From positions 1,167,462 through 1,231,461 of the forward strand of contig NW_020312859.1 in NCBI RefSeq assembly GCF_003265705.1: 64,000 nucleotides of DNA. Direction: 5' to 3'. This DNA is from Callorhinus ursinus. Lineage: Eukaryota > Chordata > Mammalia > Carnivora > Otariidae. Position 1 is the stretch's first letter; the number at the start of each line of letters is the position of its first letter. The position numbers and the translations under genes were made by a program. This document shows, in pieces, positions 55,265 through 64,000 of this stretch. The notes under the pieces were generated by a model. It had not been told where the DNA came from. It saw only the letters and a list, made by a program, of their open reading frames with translations, and ran no database searches.

Positions 55265-55342
55265 GAGGTGTTGGAGTTGGCGTTCTCCATCCTGTATGAC
55301 CCTGATGAGACCTTAAACTTCATCGCACCTAACAAGTATGAG
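55265..55342 (+). CDS. ELMO2: ELMO2 coding exon 19
   Basis: 78 nt, residues 629-654 ([20 protein letters not shown]...NKYE), PH domain. Acceptor CCTTTCTCTTTAAG, donor GTGAGC, phase 0. Confidence 0.97.
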
Positions 55343-56766
55343 GTGAGCAGTGTGATCCCGCTTTGGACAGCCCCGCCCCTTCTGTGACTCTTCAGCTGAG
55401 GGCAGGAGTGGGCAGAACAGGGACATCCCCCAGAGGCAGGGGACCACAGCGTGTCGTGAAGGCTTTTTGGCGCCGACGATCTGCCAGGCTGGCGTCCATC
55501 CCCCTGGGCTGGGCTCCCCAGGTTACTGCTCTTCGGCAGCAGCCGTAAGTTGCCGTTAGAAAATCAGGGTCACGGGATAACCGAACTTGTCCGGACTGGG
55601 AAGACTCTCCCCCTTTTCAGTCTCTGCATGACCACCTTCTGAGCGAACCCAACAGATCCTCCCTCCTCAGGACTCCTGGGCACAGGTGGTAGAGGGTCTG
55701 GCCTTGCGCTTTGAGGCTGATGGGTCTGGCCTGCCTGACACGGGGCCTACAGTTGGACCTGCAGCACTGGAAGATACTCGGTGTTACATGAGTAACTGTG
55801 CTTGAGCCCCACATGGCTGCTGAGCTCGGGGAGCATCAGAGGGGACTAGAGGTGGGGCTTCTGGAAGAGGAGACACTTTGGCAGCCCCGAGCTGCCAGTG
55901 GAATTCTGTTGGAAAGAAATGAAGAACTAGGGGCACCTGGGTGGCTCAGTCGGTTAAGCGGCTGCCTTCGGCTCAGGTCATGATCCCAGGGTCCTGGGAT
56001 CGAGCCCCGCATCGGGCTCCTTGCTCAGCGGGGAGCCTGCTTCTCCCTCTCCCTCTGCCTGCCTCTCTGCCTACTTGTTCTCTCTCTCTGCCAAATAAAT
56101 AAATAAAACCTTTAAAAAATAATAATAATAGAAATGAAGAACTAGCAGGTGGGGAGACAGGTGAGCAAAGGCAGGGAGAGAGACTGAGCAGGAGGAGTGA
56201 GAGAGGGATAGGTCGACAGTTCTCTGGTATTCCTCCTAATCAGGAGGCCCTCAAGTTCAATTTCTCTAGCACTTACTTTTCACATTTGTTGACTGGGCTT
56301 TTTTTTTTTTTTAACTGTTTTTGAAACAAAATTGAGATCCTACAGTGATTTCTTTTGGGTCCTGCTTTTTTCACCTAATATGTGTCTCCCTCCCCCCAAC
56401 CGTTGCTCATTTCCTGGGCAGTTTTGGCTAGTTGATGCGCCAGTACTCAGGTCTCGTTTTGCTGTATTCATTAGTTGTGTTTTTTTAAAAATCATATTTA
56501 AAAAAATAAATAAAAATAAATCATATTTCAGATTATCTTAGGAAGCTTAAATGTAAATCCCTCATAAAAGCCAAAAGGTTTTTTTTTTGTTTTTGGAAAG
56601 TGCATGATCACCTCCCCTTTTATCTTTGCCATTATCCCAAATCAGCTCTGCCTATACTAAGTAGTGTCAAAAGAGACCACGGTGAATCCTCTCAGCAAAG
56701 GGACCTTCGCAGGCCCTCCGGCTGACCAGGGGCCACCATGTGATGTTTTGCAACTTGCTCCCACAG
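55343..56766. other. ELMO2 intron 19, repeat content
   Basis: A young CanSINE at 55929-56130 and a T-rich, old LINE-like stretch at 56290-56620. Nothing else is recognised. Confidence 0.55.
55929..56130 (+). mobile_element. CanSINE with TSD
   Basis: Full-length + strand SINE with the arctoid-type body (CTGCCTGCCTCTCTGCCTAC). AAATGAAGAACTAG(G/C) lies on both sides. Confidence 0.93.
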
Positions 56767-56967
56767 TACTGCATTTGGATCGACGGCCTCAGTGCCCTTC
56801 TGGGGAAGGACATGTCCAGCGAGCTGACCAAGAGTGACCTGGACACCCTGCTGAGCATGGAGATGAAGCTGCGGCTTCTGGATCTGGAGAACATCCAGAT
56901 TCCTGAAGCCCCGCCGCCAGTGCCCAAGGAGCCCAGCAGCTATGACTTTGTCTATCACTACGGCTGA
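56767..56967 (+). CDS. ELMO2: ELMO2 last coding exon
   Basis: Residues 655-720 and TGA 56965-56967. Ends the PH domain helix ([20 protein letters not shown]) and carries the C-terminal helix ([12 protein letters not shown]), part of the autoregulatory EAD. The proline motif [11 protein letters not shown] (700-710) binds the DOCK SH3 domain. C-terminal tyrosines include Tyr713, reported as a receptor-kinase target. Acceptor TTGCTCCCACAG. Confidence 0.98.
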   Translation, partial: YCIWIDGLSALLGKDMSSELTKSDLDTLLSMEMKLRLLDLENIQIPEAPPPVPKEPSSYDFVYHYG

Positions 56968-58313
56968 GCCTGGAGCCAGACTCCACGGTACCCAGGAAGG
57001 GATTTGGGGCCCAGGAGAAACATCCACAGACTGGTGCCTTGTCTTTTGCTTGTACAGAATCTGTAGTGACCACGGTGGCCAGTGAATGCCAGCCATTCCT
57101 CAGACTCCCCTCAGACCACCCAGAGCTGCTTCTTGGTCCCTGCCCACCATAAGGCACGAAGGCAGGGTGCTCGGCCCTCCCTGTCACTGCGGAGCCCGGG
57201 ATTGGAGCGTGAGGAATGAATAGCAGATGCCAGGGACTGCTTGGGCTGGAGTTAACAAGAGTCACTCACCTTTTCTTCCTGAGCCTGCTCTCGGGTCAGC
57301 TGGATCCCCGTGTGGGCAAGAGCTAGCCCAGCAAAGGCTGCCCACAGAGGACAGACGTTCTGGGTGTGTTGAGAGCCTCAGAGAGACTGCCTTTGGGTGA
57401 CCCGTGCCTGTGTCTCAGATCCAAGCAGAGGCCTTGGCCTTTGCTTGGTAGATGCCTTGCCCTTGCTTTCATCGCCTTCGTGAGGGCTCACTCTGGCCTC
57501 ATTCAGTGCCAATAAGCTGCTGCTACTGAGGCTCGGCTCTAACATCTCTGGTCTCCGGAGCCACCAGATCTCTCTTGCCCACACAGTTGTCTGGGCGGAT
57601 GGAAAGTTCTCCCTACCAAGCTCTCAGGCTCTAATCCTGGCAAGTCAAAGATGTGCGAGCTAAGTCCTACCCTCTAGTCTCAAAGAACTCTGCAGGGAGA
57701 GCCCAGACGAGGCCTGGGCTGAGACTGGTGAGGCCACTAGAGTCCACTCCCTTCCCCCCCCCGCCCCCGCCATTTTTATCTTTTCCTTCCTTAGAAAGAA
57801 ATCTCCCGCCTAACCTGAATGGCAGCCCCCTCCTCTTTGCTTTCCTTTGGCCTCCCCGACCTCAGGAAGTTTGGCCTTCCCTTCCCCCTGCCATCCCAGT
57901 GCTGTGGTTTCTGCCATTGGCCATGATTTCAGGGAGCTAGCTGAGGCCACGGCTGTGCCGACGGGCTTCCCTGGTGCTGCGGCACTTGTAAACCACGCGC
58001 CCAGCCTCTGTCCTTGGACATGTGAACACAGCGGTATTTGGTCTTGGTGGCCCGGCTTGGTAGGTACTGCCCGGTGAAGAGTGTACTATATATTTTCTTT
58101 ACTAGAGGCCATACTTATACAGACGTGTATATATATTTATATAAGATCTACCTATCCTAGGACGGAATGTTTGAGGGAAAATAAAATTGGAGGCTCTCCC
58201 TAAAAAAAGAAAAAGAAAAATACCACTTCCAGTTGTGAGCCAAGAGAGTAACCGAGAGCAGCCAGGAGCTTCCTGTCAGTAACCATGTTTTCAATAAATA
58301 CTCTTTCATGTAC
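56968..58313 (+). other. ELMO2: ELMO2 3'UTR
   Basis: About 1.2-1.35 kb without an intron signal. It includes a C-run near 57750 and an AU-rich segment at 58085-58145 (TATATATTTTC, TATATATATTTATATAAG) just before the first polyadenylation signal. The AU-rich block may bind stability factors; this is inferred. Confidence 0.85.
58180..58298 (+). terminator. ELMO2: Two polyadenylation signals of ELMO2
   Basis: AATAAA at 58180-58185, with cleavage expected near 58200, where a genomic A-rich run makes primer artefacts possible. A second AATAAA at 58293-58298 is followed by a T/G-rich stretch (GTTAACAGCTGTTTCTCTGT). The relative use of the two sites cannot be judged. Confidence 0.75.
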
Positions 58314-58443
58314 AAACTCTGGTACCTGTTAACAGCTGTTTCTCTGTCCTTGCTCTCCGCCCAAGGGAGCTTTCACCTTGACAAGCTTTCATTTCATTGT
58401 GTCTTTTCAACCATTTTGCCCTTCCTGGGCATGCGCGCGTGCG

Positions 58444-58444
<1 letters not shown>

Positions 58445-58494
<50 letters not shown>

Positions 58495-58496
58495 CC
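58445..58496. repeat. (CA)n microsatellite with GC-alternating flank
   Basis: About 22 CA units preceded by GCATGCGCGCGTGCGGCG, all alternating or nearly alternating purine-pyrimidine. Confidence 0.95.
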
Positions 58497-59663
58497 TCGA
58501 CAGTTAAGGATGCTCACAGATTGTTGCACCAGGACAAAGTGTTTTCTGCTGCAGCTTGCCGGGCATGGCCGGGAATGGCATACCGTACACCCCCATGAGC
58601 ATAGCCTCCCTCTCCTCCTTGCCAGGGATGCAGCCAGGGAACAGCTCACGTTCTTGTGACTTACAAAGAAGACACATTCTTCACCCTGTGTGTCGCCTGT
58701 GCTTAGTGCCCAGCCTTCCAGTTGGAGTTTTAGACTGTTGCTCCAAAACTCAGCCTTGGTAGCTGGGAGGCTTGAATGAGGGTGGTGATGAAAATAGATA
58801 CTTTCTTTTCCCTCTGAGGGAGAAGGGGGCGAGGACAAGCTCTTTCGAAAAGCGCAGCAAATGCGTGCAGTACAGGCCTTGAGGACTGAACACAGCCAAG
58901 ACCTCAGGCAGTGATGGGTGCCATTGTGGGTACTTGGTAGGTGCTGAATGAGCAAACTGGGCTGCAGGATGCCAGCTGGCAGGAGCGGGGGGCAGCAGGG
59001 GTTTGCAGAATGCACTGCTTACACTCTGGGCTTGAACCTTATGTTCAGAGGGGCCAGGGAAGCCAGCCGAGTCACTCACAAGGATCCACGTTTGCAGCCG
59101 GTGTTAGAGGGAGAGCGCAGGAGGCACCGGGAGGAGAGGGCAAAAAGCCCCTAACTGGCCCCCATTCTGCAACCCGAGCCTGCTCTGCCCTCCTCGGGGT
59201 TCTTGTGCCAGGCTCTGCCTCTTTTAATCCAGCCTGCAACATGAGTGGGATCTGAATCTCCTAGCTGGCATTTTTGAGACCACTGCAACTGACCCACAGC
59301 TACTTTTCCAACCACGGCTTTTAACTCTCCTTATAAACAACTGGGCTTTAAGCCAGGCCCCAGCCTTCCCCTCTCATTTCCTCTGCCCTGGCAGCCCCCC
59401 ACCATTCACCAATCTACTGAAATTAAGATAATTCTTAAGTCAGTTTAAGGCACACAAATGTTTCACAAATGTGTATTATTATCTCCCATGGATCTTCTAA
59501 GTCCTAAAATTTAATGCCCCTGACTTCTCACACTCCCCAGCTGGCTTAAGCTCGCAGAAGAAAAAGCCCATGAGAGATTTCTTTATCTTTGTGGTTCTAT
59601 GATTGCCCAGTACTGGGTTGGAATAAGGTAAATTAATCTGTTCAATAGAAGTAAACAGGTGGG
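58497..59663. other. Spacer between ELMO2 and the next promoter
   Basis: About 1.2 kb with no recognised repeat, exon or RNA. The 202-codon minus frame at 58407-59015 runs through the CA repeat and is not a gene. Confidence 0.5.
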
Positions 59664-59863
59664 GGCGCCTGGGTGGCTCAGTCGTTTAGCGTCTACCTTC
59701 GGCTCAGGTCATGATCCCAGCATCCTGGGATCGAGTCCCGATGGAGCCCCTATTCGGGCTCCCTGGTCGAGGGAAGCCTGCTTCTCCCTCTCCCACCTCC
59801 CCCTGCTTGTGGCCCCTCTCTCGCTGTCTCTGTCAAATAAATAAAATCTTAAAAAAAAAAAAA
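59664..59863 (+). mobile_element. CanSINE with TSD
   Basis: Full-length + strand SINE with a degenerate middle. AGTAAACAGGTG is repeated at both ends. It sits at the upstream edge of the CpG island. Confidence 0.92.
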
Positions 59864-60094
59864 GTAAACAGGTGCCTATTTTCCAGCTGCCCCGGGTGCG
59901 CATGCCTCCGCAGCACGCACCGGGGCTCCAGAGCGAGGCCGATGGAGCGCAGGAGACAAGCTAAGACAACACAGGAGCTGCTCAGCGCTGGGTCTCCGAG
60001 GACGGTGCCAGCGGGCCAACCTCCGCAGCCCCGCCCCGTCCCGCCGCCGGCAGGCCCCGCCCCTCGGCGTCTTTTGGCGGAAGTGTCCCCCCCG

Positions 60095-60168
60095 CGGCGG
60101 CGCTAGGCCCAGCACTTCCGGCGGGAGGATCCGGCGGGAGGATCCGACCCGCAGCGCCTGCGGCCGAG
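60095..60168 (+). other. SLC35C2: Candidate noncoding exon 1 of SLC35C2
   Basis: GC-rich segment ending GCCTGCGGCCGAG at an ideal donor GTGAGTGGG (intron from 60169). It lies just after the ETS-like boxes. The start is a guess. No ATG-led frame is expected here. Confidence 0.5.
60118..60143 (+). repeat. 13-bp tandem duplication in the putative exon
   Basis: CCGGCGGGAGGAT occurs twice head to tail. Confidence 0.95.
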
Positions 60169-60446
60169 GTGAGTGGGCGCGCGGCGGGCCCTGCGCGCGC
60201 TCCCGCGGGCGGGGGGAGGGCCGGCCAGGGCCGGGAAGCGGGGTCCGCGCTGCGCTCTGCGCGGCGCAGCCCGCCCGAGCTCCTGTCCCTCCCTCCCGGG
60301 CCTCCGTGTCCGCGCCGTGGAGGGGCCGGGGCCTCCACTCGCCCTCCCCGGCCGCCTGCCGCGCGCGGCGACGGGCCGGATCCCGACCCGGGCGGAACTG
60401 CGCGGACGCGGCCCGGCCCGCCGAGAGCCGCAGCCCGCGGTGGGGT

Positions 60447-60504
60447 GGGAGTGCGGGGCGCGCAGTAAACACGTGGGGAGTGCGGGGCGCGCAGTAAACA
60501 CGTG
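60447..60504 (+). repeat. 29-bp tandem duplication with CACGTG
   Basis: Two identical 29-bp units starting GGGAGTGCGGGGCGCGCAG and each ending AAACACGTG, so the island carries two E-boxes 29 bp apart. Confidence 0.97.
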
Positions 60505-60823
60505 GGCAAACAGGGCAACGTCAGCTGGTGGGAGGTGCCAAGAGGATGAGGAGCGGGCCCTCGAGGAGGGTTCAGCCGAGCAAAGGTCTGCGGAAGAGGG
60601 AACGGCCAGTGCAAAGAAGGACGCAGGCTCGACGTGCCTGGCAAGTTGGCCAGGGGCCAGCGTGGCGGGCTCCGGGGCGGTGGCGGGAGAACGAGGTTGC
60701 AGACACGGGCAGAGGCCAGAGGGTTTAAGGTCCTCCTCGCGGGCCTGCTCGGGGGTTGGGATTCGCCCAATGAGGGCGTGGTCTCCCGTCGGTGCGTAAG
60801 CTTTCACTCTCGCTGCTGTGTAG

Positions 60824-60888
60824 ACTCCTGGCTGTGTCGGGGAAGGAGGAAGCAGGGACACCGGTTAGGAGACCGCTGCAGTCCCTAG
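60824..60888 (+). other. SLC35C2: Possible second noncoding exon of SLC35C2
   Basis: CTCTCGCTGCTGTGTAG could serve as acceptor, and CCCTAG|GTGAGAG is a good donor, enclosing 65 nt. No homology supports it, and it could be chance. Confidence 0.25.
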
Positions 60889-61331
60889 GTGAGAGATCAG
60901 TGTGGCTTAGACTGATGGCCGAGCGCAGGCGAAGACGGGTAGCTGGTCCACAGGGATCTGGGAGGAGGAACTGACAGGATAGAATTGGAGGAAGGAAGGA
61001 AAGAGTGGTCAAGGATGAGTTCATTCATTTGGGGACTTAGGCTTAAGTAACCAGGTGTATTGTGCTGGCATTTACTAATGACTTTGGAATAGGTTGGGGG
61101 CACCTTCAGTTTGAGATATCTTAGGTGGAGCTACCAAGGGGACTCTTCGATGTACCAGCCTGGAGCTGGCAGAAAAGGGTAGGGCTAATGAAAAGAATTT
61201 AGAAATCACTGGAATGTCCATCAGATGGGATGAGATTACTCCGGGGAGAATGAACTTTTACAGGTTGGTTGACAGGAGGAGGCAGCAAAGAAGTCCAGGA
61301 GTCCAGAAAAGCAGCAGAAAAAGCAGGAGAG
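60889..61331. other. Putative SLC35C2 intron 1
   Basis: No exon recognised. Partly L2-like wording ('gtttgagatatcttaggtgg'). Confidence 0.4.
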
Positions 61332-61497
61332 GGGCGCCGGGGTGGCTCAGATGGTTAAGCGTCTGCCTTCGGCTCGGGTCATGATCCCAGGGTCCTGGGA
61401 TCGAGCCCCACGTCTGGCTCCTGGCTCAGCGGGGAGCCTGCTTACTCTCTCTCTCTGCATCTCTGTGTCTCGAATGAATAACTAAAATCTTGAAAAA
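61332..61497 (+). mobile_element. CanSINE with TSD
   Basis: GGGGCGCCGGGGTGGCTCAG head, a shortened CT body and an A-rich tail. AAAAAGCAGGAGAG lies on both sides. Confidence 0.92.
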
Positions 61498-62600
61498 AAG
61501 AAAAGAAAAAGCAGGAGAGTGTGGTGGGCATCCAAGAGGCTTTACCAGGAGGAGGAAGTGGTCAGTTTTTAAGGTGCTGATGAAAACAGAGACTTGGTCC
61601 TCAGAGGGGCAACAAGGAGGAAGGTGTGGTGACTCAGTGGAGCAGTGGGGACAGGCTGAAGTGAGTTTGGGCTGCAAGAGAGCAAGGATGGTAGTGCCGG
61701 GGGCCCTGGGGGAGTTTTGCTGTAAGGCGGCCAGGAGGGATGTAAGCCCCTGCCACAAGCCACCATCAAGCGCTGTACTGGCTGCCATTGACTCCCCTCC
61801 CAAGAGGCAGATGATTTTATCCTCCTTTACTGGACACTGAGGTCCAGAGTTCAGGTCATTCGGGGGTCCCAGTGTTCATAGAGGAGCCAGGACTGGATCC
61901 CAGGTCTTTCTCACCCCAAGCCCACACTTGCACCACTAAACTGCCCTGCCCACATTACAGTCACAGAGATTGAGGGGAGCCAGGTGCTCCAGGGGGCTGG
62001 GCACCAACTCTGCCCTGGTGTGGCTGTCACCCCAGCTAAGGCTGCCCCCTGGGGAGTAATGCAGAGTATGGAATTCCTTTCTTGGCAGGTGAGATTTGAA
62101 AAAGAGCATTTGCCCCTTTAAGCCTGGTTTCCCTTATCATAAAAGAAGGGTGGGGACCTTATCAGTTACACATCTCTATTTCCAGTGCTAGGTGTACAGT
62201 GGTGCTTAATAAATGGCCATTGAGTAAACGGCTAGATGATTTCCAGGAGCCTCTCTAACTGAGGACTGATTTTGTGTTTGGGGTTAGGTGACTGAATAAC
62301 AATAAGAGAATGAGTGTTATTAACTTGGAGGCAGTGCTCCCTGTGGGCTGAGGTAGTCGGAGCGTAGGGACTTTCTGGAGGTGGGGGACCTGGACCGGCT
62401 GAAGAAAGGGTGGGATTTGAACAGGAGGTGGGGAGTGGGGGTTGGCACAGATTGCTCTGTTGGAGCAGGAACTGCACCAAACGCAGAAGATGCGAGAAGT
62501 TGACTCACAGGAAGGTCCAGACTGCCCTGCCATGGGTGGGAACCCCGGGGAGCGCGTGCTAGAAGGTAGAATGCACTGTTGGTTGCCTGTGTGGTGTAAG
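61498..62600. other. Putative SLC35C2 intron 1, repeat content
   Basis: 61790-61952 is an antisense MIR-like piece ('ttttatcctcctttactgga', 'gcaccactaaactgccctgc'). 62150-62225 is a MIR/L2 end ('cagtggtgcttaataaatgg'). No exon is recognised. Confidence 0.5.
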
Positions 62601-62806
62601 CAGTCATTCTCAGCAGGGAGCACTTTTGCCCCCCATGACATTTGGCTGCGTCTGGAGACATTTTTGGTTGTCACAACTTGGGATGAGGAGGAGGGGCGGC
62701 TCTAGGCGTCTAGTAGGTAGAGACCAGGATCGCTCCTAGACGTCTCACAATGCACAAAGAATGATCTGGTCCCGAGTATCAATAATGCCAAGACTGAGAA
62801 ACCCGG
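62601..62806 (+). mobile_element. MER20 (hAT-Charlie MITE)
   Basis: CAGTCATTCTCAGCAGGGAG, then 'gtctggagacatttttggtt', 'gtcacaacttgggatgagga', 'tcacaatgcacaaagaatga' and the end 'agactgagaaaccc' match MER20 from end to end. MER20 copies are known to have been used as enhancers in some tissues; no such role is shown here. Confidence 0.88.
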
Positions 62807-63602
62807 GTATAGGGAAAGAATATGGGCCTTAACGTCTGTTAGGCATAGATTTGGTGCCCATGTACCCTGCTCTCCAGCTGTGCCAGCAGGAGCCTGGGGG
62901 GTGGGGGGAAGGTGCGGGCAGAAGCAGAGGAGACTAACCTGTCGTGTTGTATTGTGGGGGGAGAGGACGGTGGCCTGGAGGGCAGGGGTGGTCAGGAGAC
63001 GTGACCATATTGGGGATCTTCTTTTAAGACTGAGATGACAATATTTGCTGATCGAAGGTGGGCTGAGGGAGCAAGGACTCAGGATGGGAACAAGATTTTT
63101 GGTCTGAGCATCCAGGTGAATGGAGGTGCCCCTGGCTGAGGTGGGAAGAGGGGCAGGTTTGGACAGCTCCTGGAAAACGGGAGTCCGTGCTGGGCAGGCG
63201 GGGGGTGAGTGCCTGGCATTAGCCATCCAGGCATGGACAAACGAGTAGGCCACTGGAGATTCTTCTGGAGGTGACAGGGAGATGTCAACGTACTGATAAT
63301 AAAAGGTCGTTGAGAATAGAATGTGTTTCAGGAAGTCAGTTCTGGGTACAAGGATGCTAGAAGCCACAGTGAAGCAGCTGGTGTTCCCACCACCCGCGGG
63401 ACCTCGGCGAATGTGCTGGCCACCGTGCACAGCGCCATGGCCATGCTGGGCTGCTGCTGTAGATGGTGTGGTTTCTCCAAACTCATTATCAAAAACAGTT
63501 ATATCAAAAACATGTGCATGGCAAACATACTCTTGGAAATTGTAGTGCATAGTAGAACCATGGAAAAACTGCTCTGCATCACAGATAAAACAGTTGGGTT
63601 CT
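62807..63602. other. Putative SLC35C2 intron 1
   Basis: Partly L2-like (about 62960-63320). 63380-63475 is a CpG-rich island-like bit of unknown origin. The 302-codon minus frame spans this region and MER20. Confidence 0.4.
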
Positions 63603-63700
63603 TGGGGCACCTGGCTGGCTCAGTCAGTAGGGCGTGTGACTCTTGATCTCAGGGTTGTGAGTTCGAGCCCCATGCTGGGGATAGAATTTACTTTATTTAT
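63603..63700 (+). mobile_element. Older CanSINE subtype
   Basis: GGGGCACCTGGCTGGCTCAG head and 'gttcgagccccatgctgggg', no CT body, running into AT-rich DNA. Confidence 0.85.
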
Positions 63701-63778
63701 TTATTTTTTTAAACAATTTTTTTCTTAAATATTTTATTTATATATATATATATTTTTTAATAATTTTATTTATTTATT

Positions 63779-63954
63779 TTTAAAGATTTTATTTATTTAG
63801 TCATGAGAGACAGAGGGAGAGAGAGAGAGAGAAGCAGAGGGAGAAGTAGGCTCCCAAGGAGCAGGGAGTCCGATGTGGGACTCGATCCCAGGATCCTGGG
63901 ATCATGACCTGAGCCGAAGGCAGATGCTTAACCATCTGAGCCACCCAGGCGCCC
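63779..63954 (-). mobile_element. CanSINE
   Basis: Full-length minus-strand SINE with AGTCATGAGAGACAGAGGG after the tail. The head is at 63954. The AT-rich block before it (63700-63778) may be the decayed tails of both SINEs. Confidence 0.9.
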
Positions 63955-64000
63955 AGCTTTTAACTTTTTTATCCCCTTCCAATTATACTCCCCTCTCAGC

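Larger units (their letters stand above)
19330..58313 (+). other. ELMO2: ELMO2 gene, complete transcription unit
   Basis: ELMO2 is a cytoplasmic scaffold that binds DOCK180-family proteins to make a bipartite exchange factor for Rac. It links RhoG/ARL-type GTPases and receptors to actin remodelling, cell migration and uptake of dying cells. The coding sequence lies in 20 exons (30630-30707, 31053-31093, 31545-31617, 31979-32029, 35191-35372, 36932-37031, 38141-38292, 40844-40922, 44029-44079, 48809-48931, 49287-49421, 50000-50104, 50185-50293, 50711-50847, 51880-52043, 52147-52259, 52443-52550, 53514-53596, 55265-55342, 56767-56967). Together they total 2163 nt, 720 residues plus stop, the family length. 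All introns are GT-AG and phases join without a frame break. Order of domains: Ras-binding-like domain about 1-80, armadillo-like repeats about 82-310, ELMO domain about 311-485, DOCK-binding helix about 528-550, PH domain about 553-675, C-terminal PxxP 700-710. A 36-nt cassette exon (42072-42107) is optional. The 5' limit and any second noncoding exon are not resolved. Confidence 0.96.
59890..60520 (+). promoter_or_regulatory. SLC35C2: CpG-island promoter, probably SLC35C2
   Basis: Very CpG-dense DNA with CTTTTGGCGGAAGTG (E2F/ETS-like) at 60070, CACTTCCGG (ETS-like) at about 60113, several GC boxes, and two CACGTG E-boxes inside a tandem repeat at 60447-60504. No TATA box is seen. It starts about 1.6 kb after the ELMO2 polyadenylation sites. 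Mammalian gene order places SLC35C2 head here, in the same direction. The gene name is inferred from remembered synteny only. Confidence 0.7.

Noticed and set aside
30708..56766. CRISPR-like or other prokaryotic arrays
   Set aside because: All tandem repeats are simple microsatellites or short duplications; the DNA is vertebrate with spliced genes.
58407..59015. 202-codon minus-strand frame with Cys-Val repeats
   Set aside because: The Cys-Val run is the CA microsatellite; the remainder has no protein-like pattern.
59876..60861. Minus-strand frames of 198-262 codons and plus frame of 208 codons
   Set aside because: Same CpG-island artefact in the second promoter; composition is Pro/Arg/Ala and no family motif is visible.
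63603..63680. tRNA genes
   Set aside because: Sequences with A- and B-box-like parts here and at many other places are the heads of CanSINEs, with SINE bodies, tails and target duplications.
60520..64000. SLC35C2 coding exons
   Set aside because: No multi-pass transporter-like exon or the expected N-terminus was found; only noncoding exon candidates are reported.

Overview
The window is a piece of a mammalian nuclear chromosome, almost certainly from a carnivore of the arctoid group (bear, mustelid or pinniped side). The evidence is more than twenty tRNA-Lys-derived CanSINE copies, all with a head like GGCGCCTGGGTGGCTCAG and a pyrimidine-rich body followed by AATAAAATCTTT and poly(A). The young dog-type SINEC_Cf head and the feline body (with its internal CAGAGCCTGGAGCCTG block) were not seen. 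Old mammal-wide repeats (MIR, L2, L1/HAL1, hAT-type MITEs such as MER20) form the background.

One protein-coding gene is complete: ELMO2 (engulfment and cell motility 2), on the + strand. It has a TATA-less CpG-island promoter and a noncoding first exon (donor after 19457). An intron of about 11 kb follows, then 20 constitutive coding exons from ATG 30630 to TGA 56967. The 3'UTR carries two polyadenylation signals (58180 and 58293). The spliced exons give exactly 720 codons in one open frame. A further well-formed 36-nt cassette exon (42072-42107) would add 12 residues inside the armadillo-repeat region. ELMO2 is the scaffold that, with a DOCK180-family protein, forms a bipartite Rac exchange factor.

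Layout: 1-19.2 kb is intergenic DNA built mainly of repeats. It includes two solo ERV LTRs (4230-4814 minus, 10675-11238 plus), L1, L2 and MIR pieces, many SINEs and one SINE nested in another. 19.2-58.3 kb is ELMO2. Its introns hold further SINEs, a third LTR of the same family (47088-47680) inserted in a MITE, a large CTTT/CCTT tract and a 74-bp dispersed duplication. 58.3-59.9 kb is the short spacer, with a CA repeat. About 59.9-60.5 kb is a second CpG island with a noncoding exon-like segment ending at a consensus donor (60168/60169). From remembered mammalian gene order (ELMO2 followed tail-to-head by SLC35C2) this is probably the SLC35C2 promoter and first exon; no SLC35C2 coding exon was recognised. 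60.5-64 kb would then be SLC35C2 intron 1 with SINE, MIR and MER20 copies.

Repeat names are from memory of consensus sequences and repeat ends are approximate unless target-site duplications (TSDs) are quoted. No exotic coding system was found. The most interesting items are the ELMO2 cassette exon with a UGC-containing polypyrimidine tract, the intron-1 duplication, the three related LTRs, and the tandem CACGTG-containing repeat in the downstream promoter.
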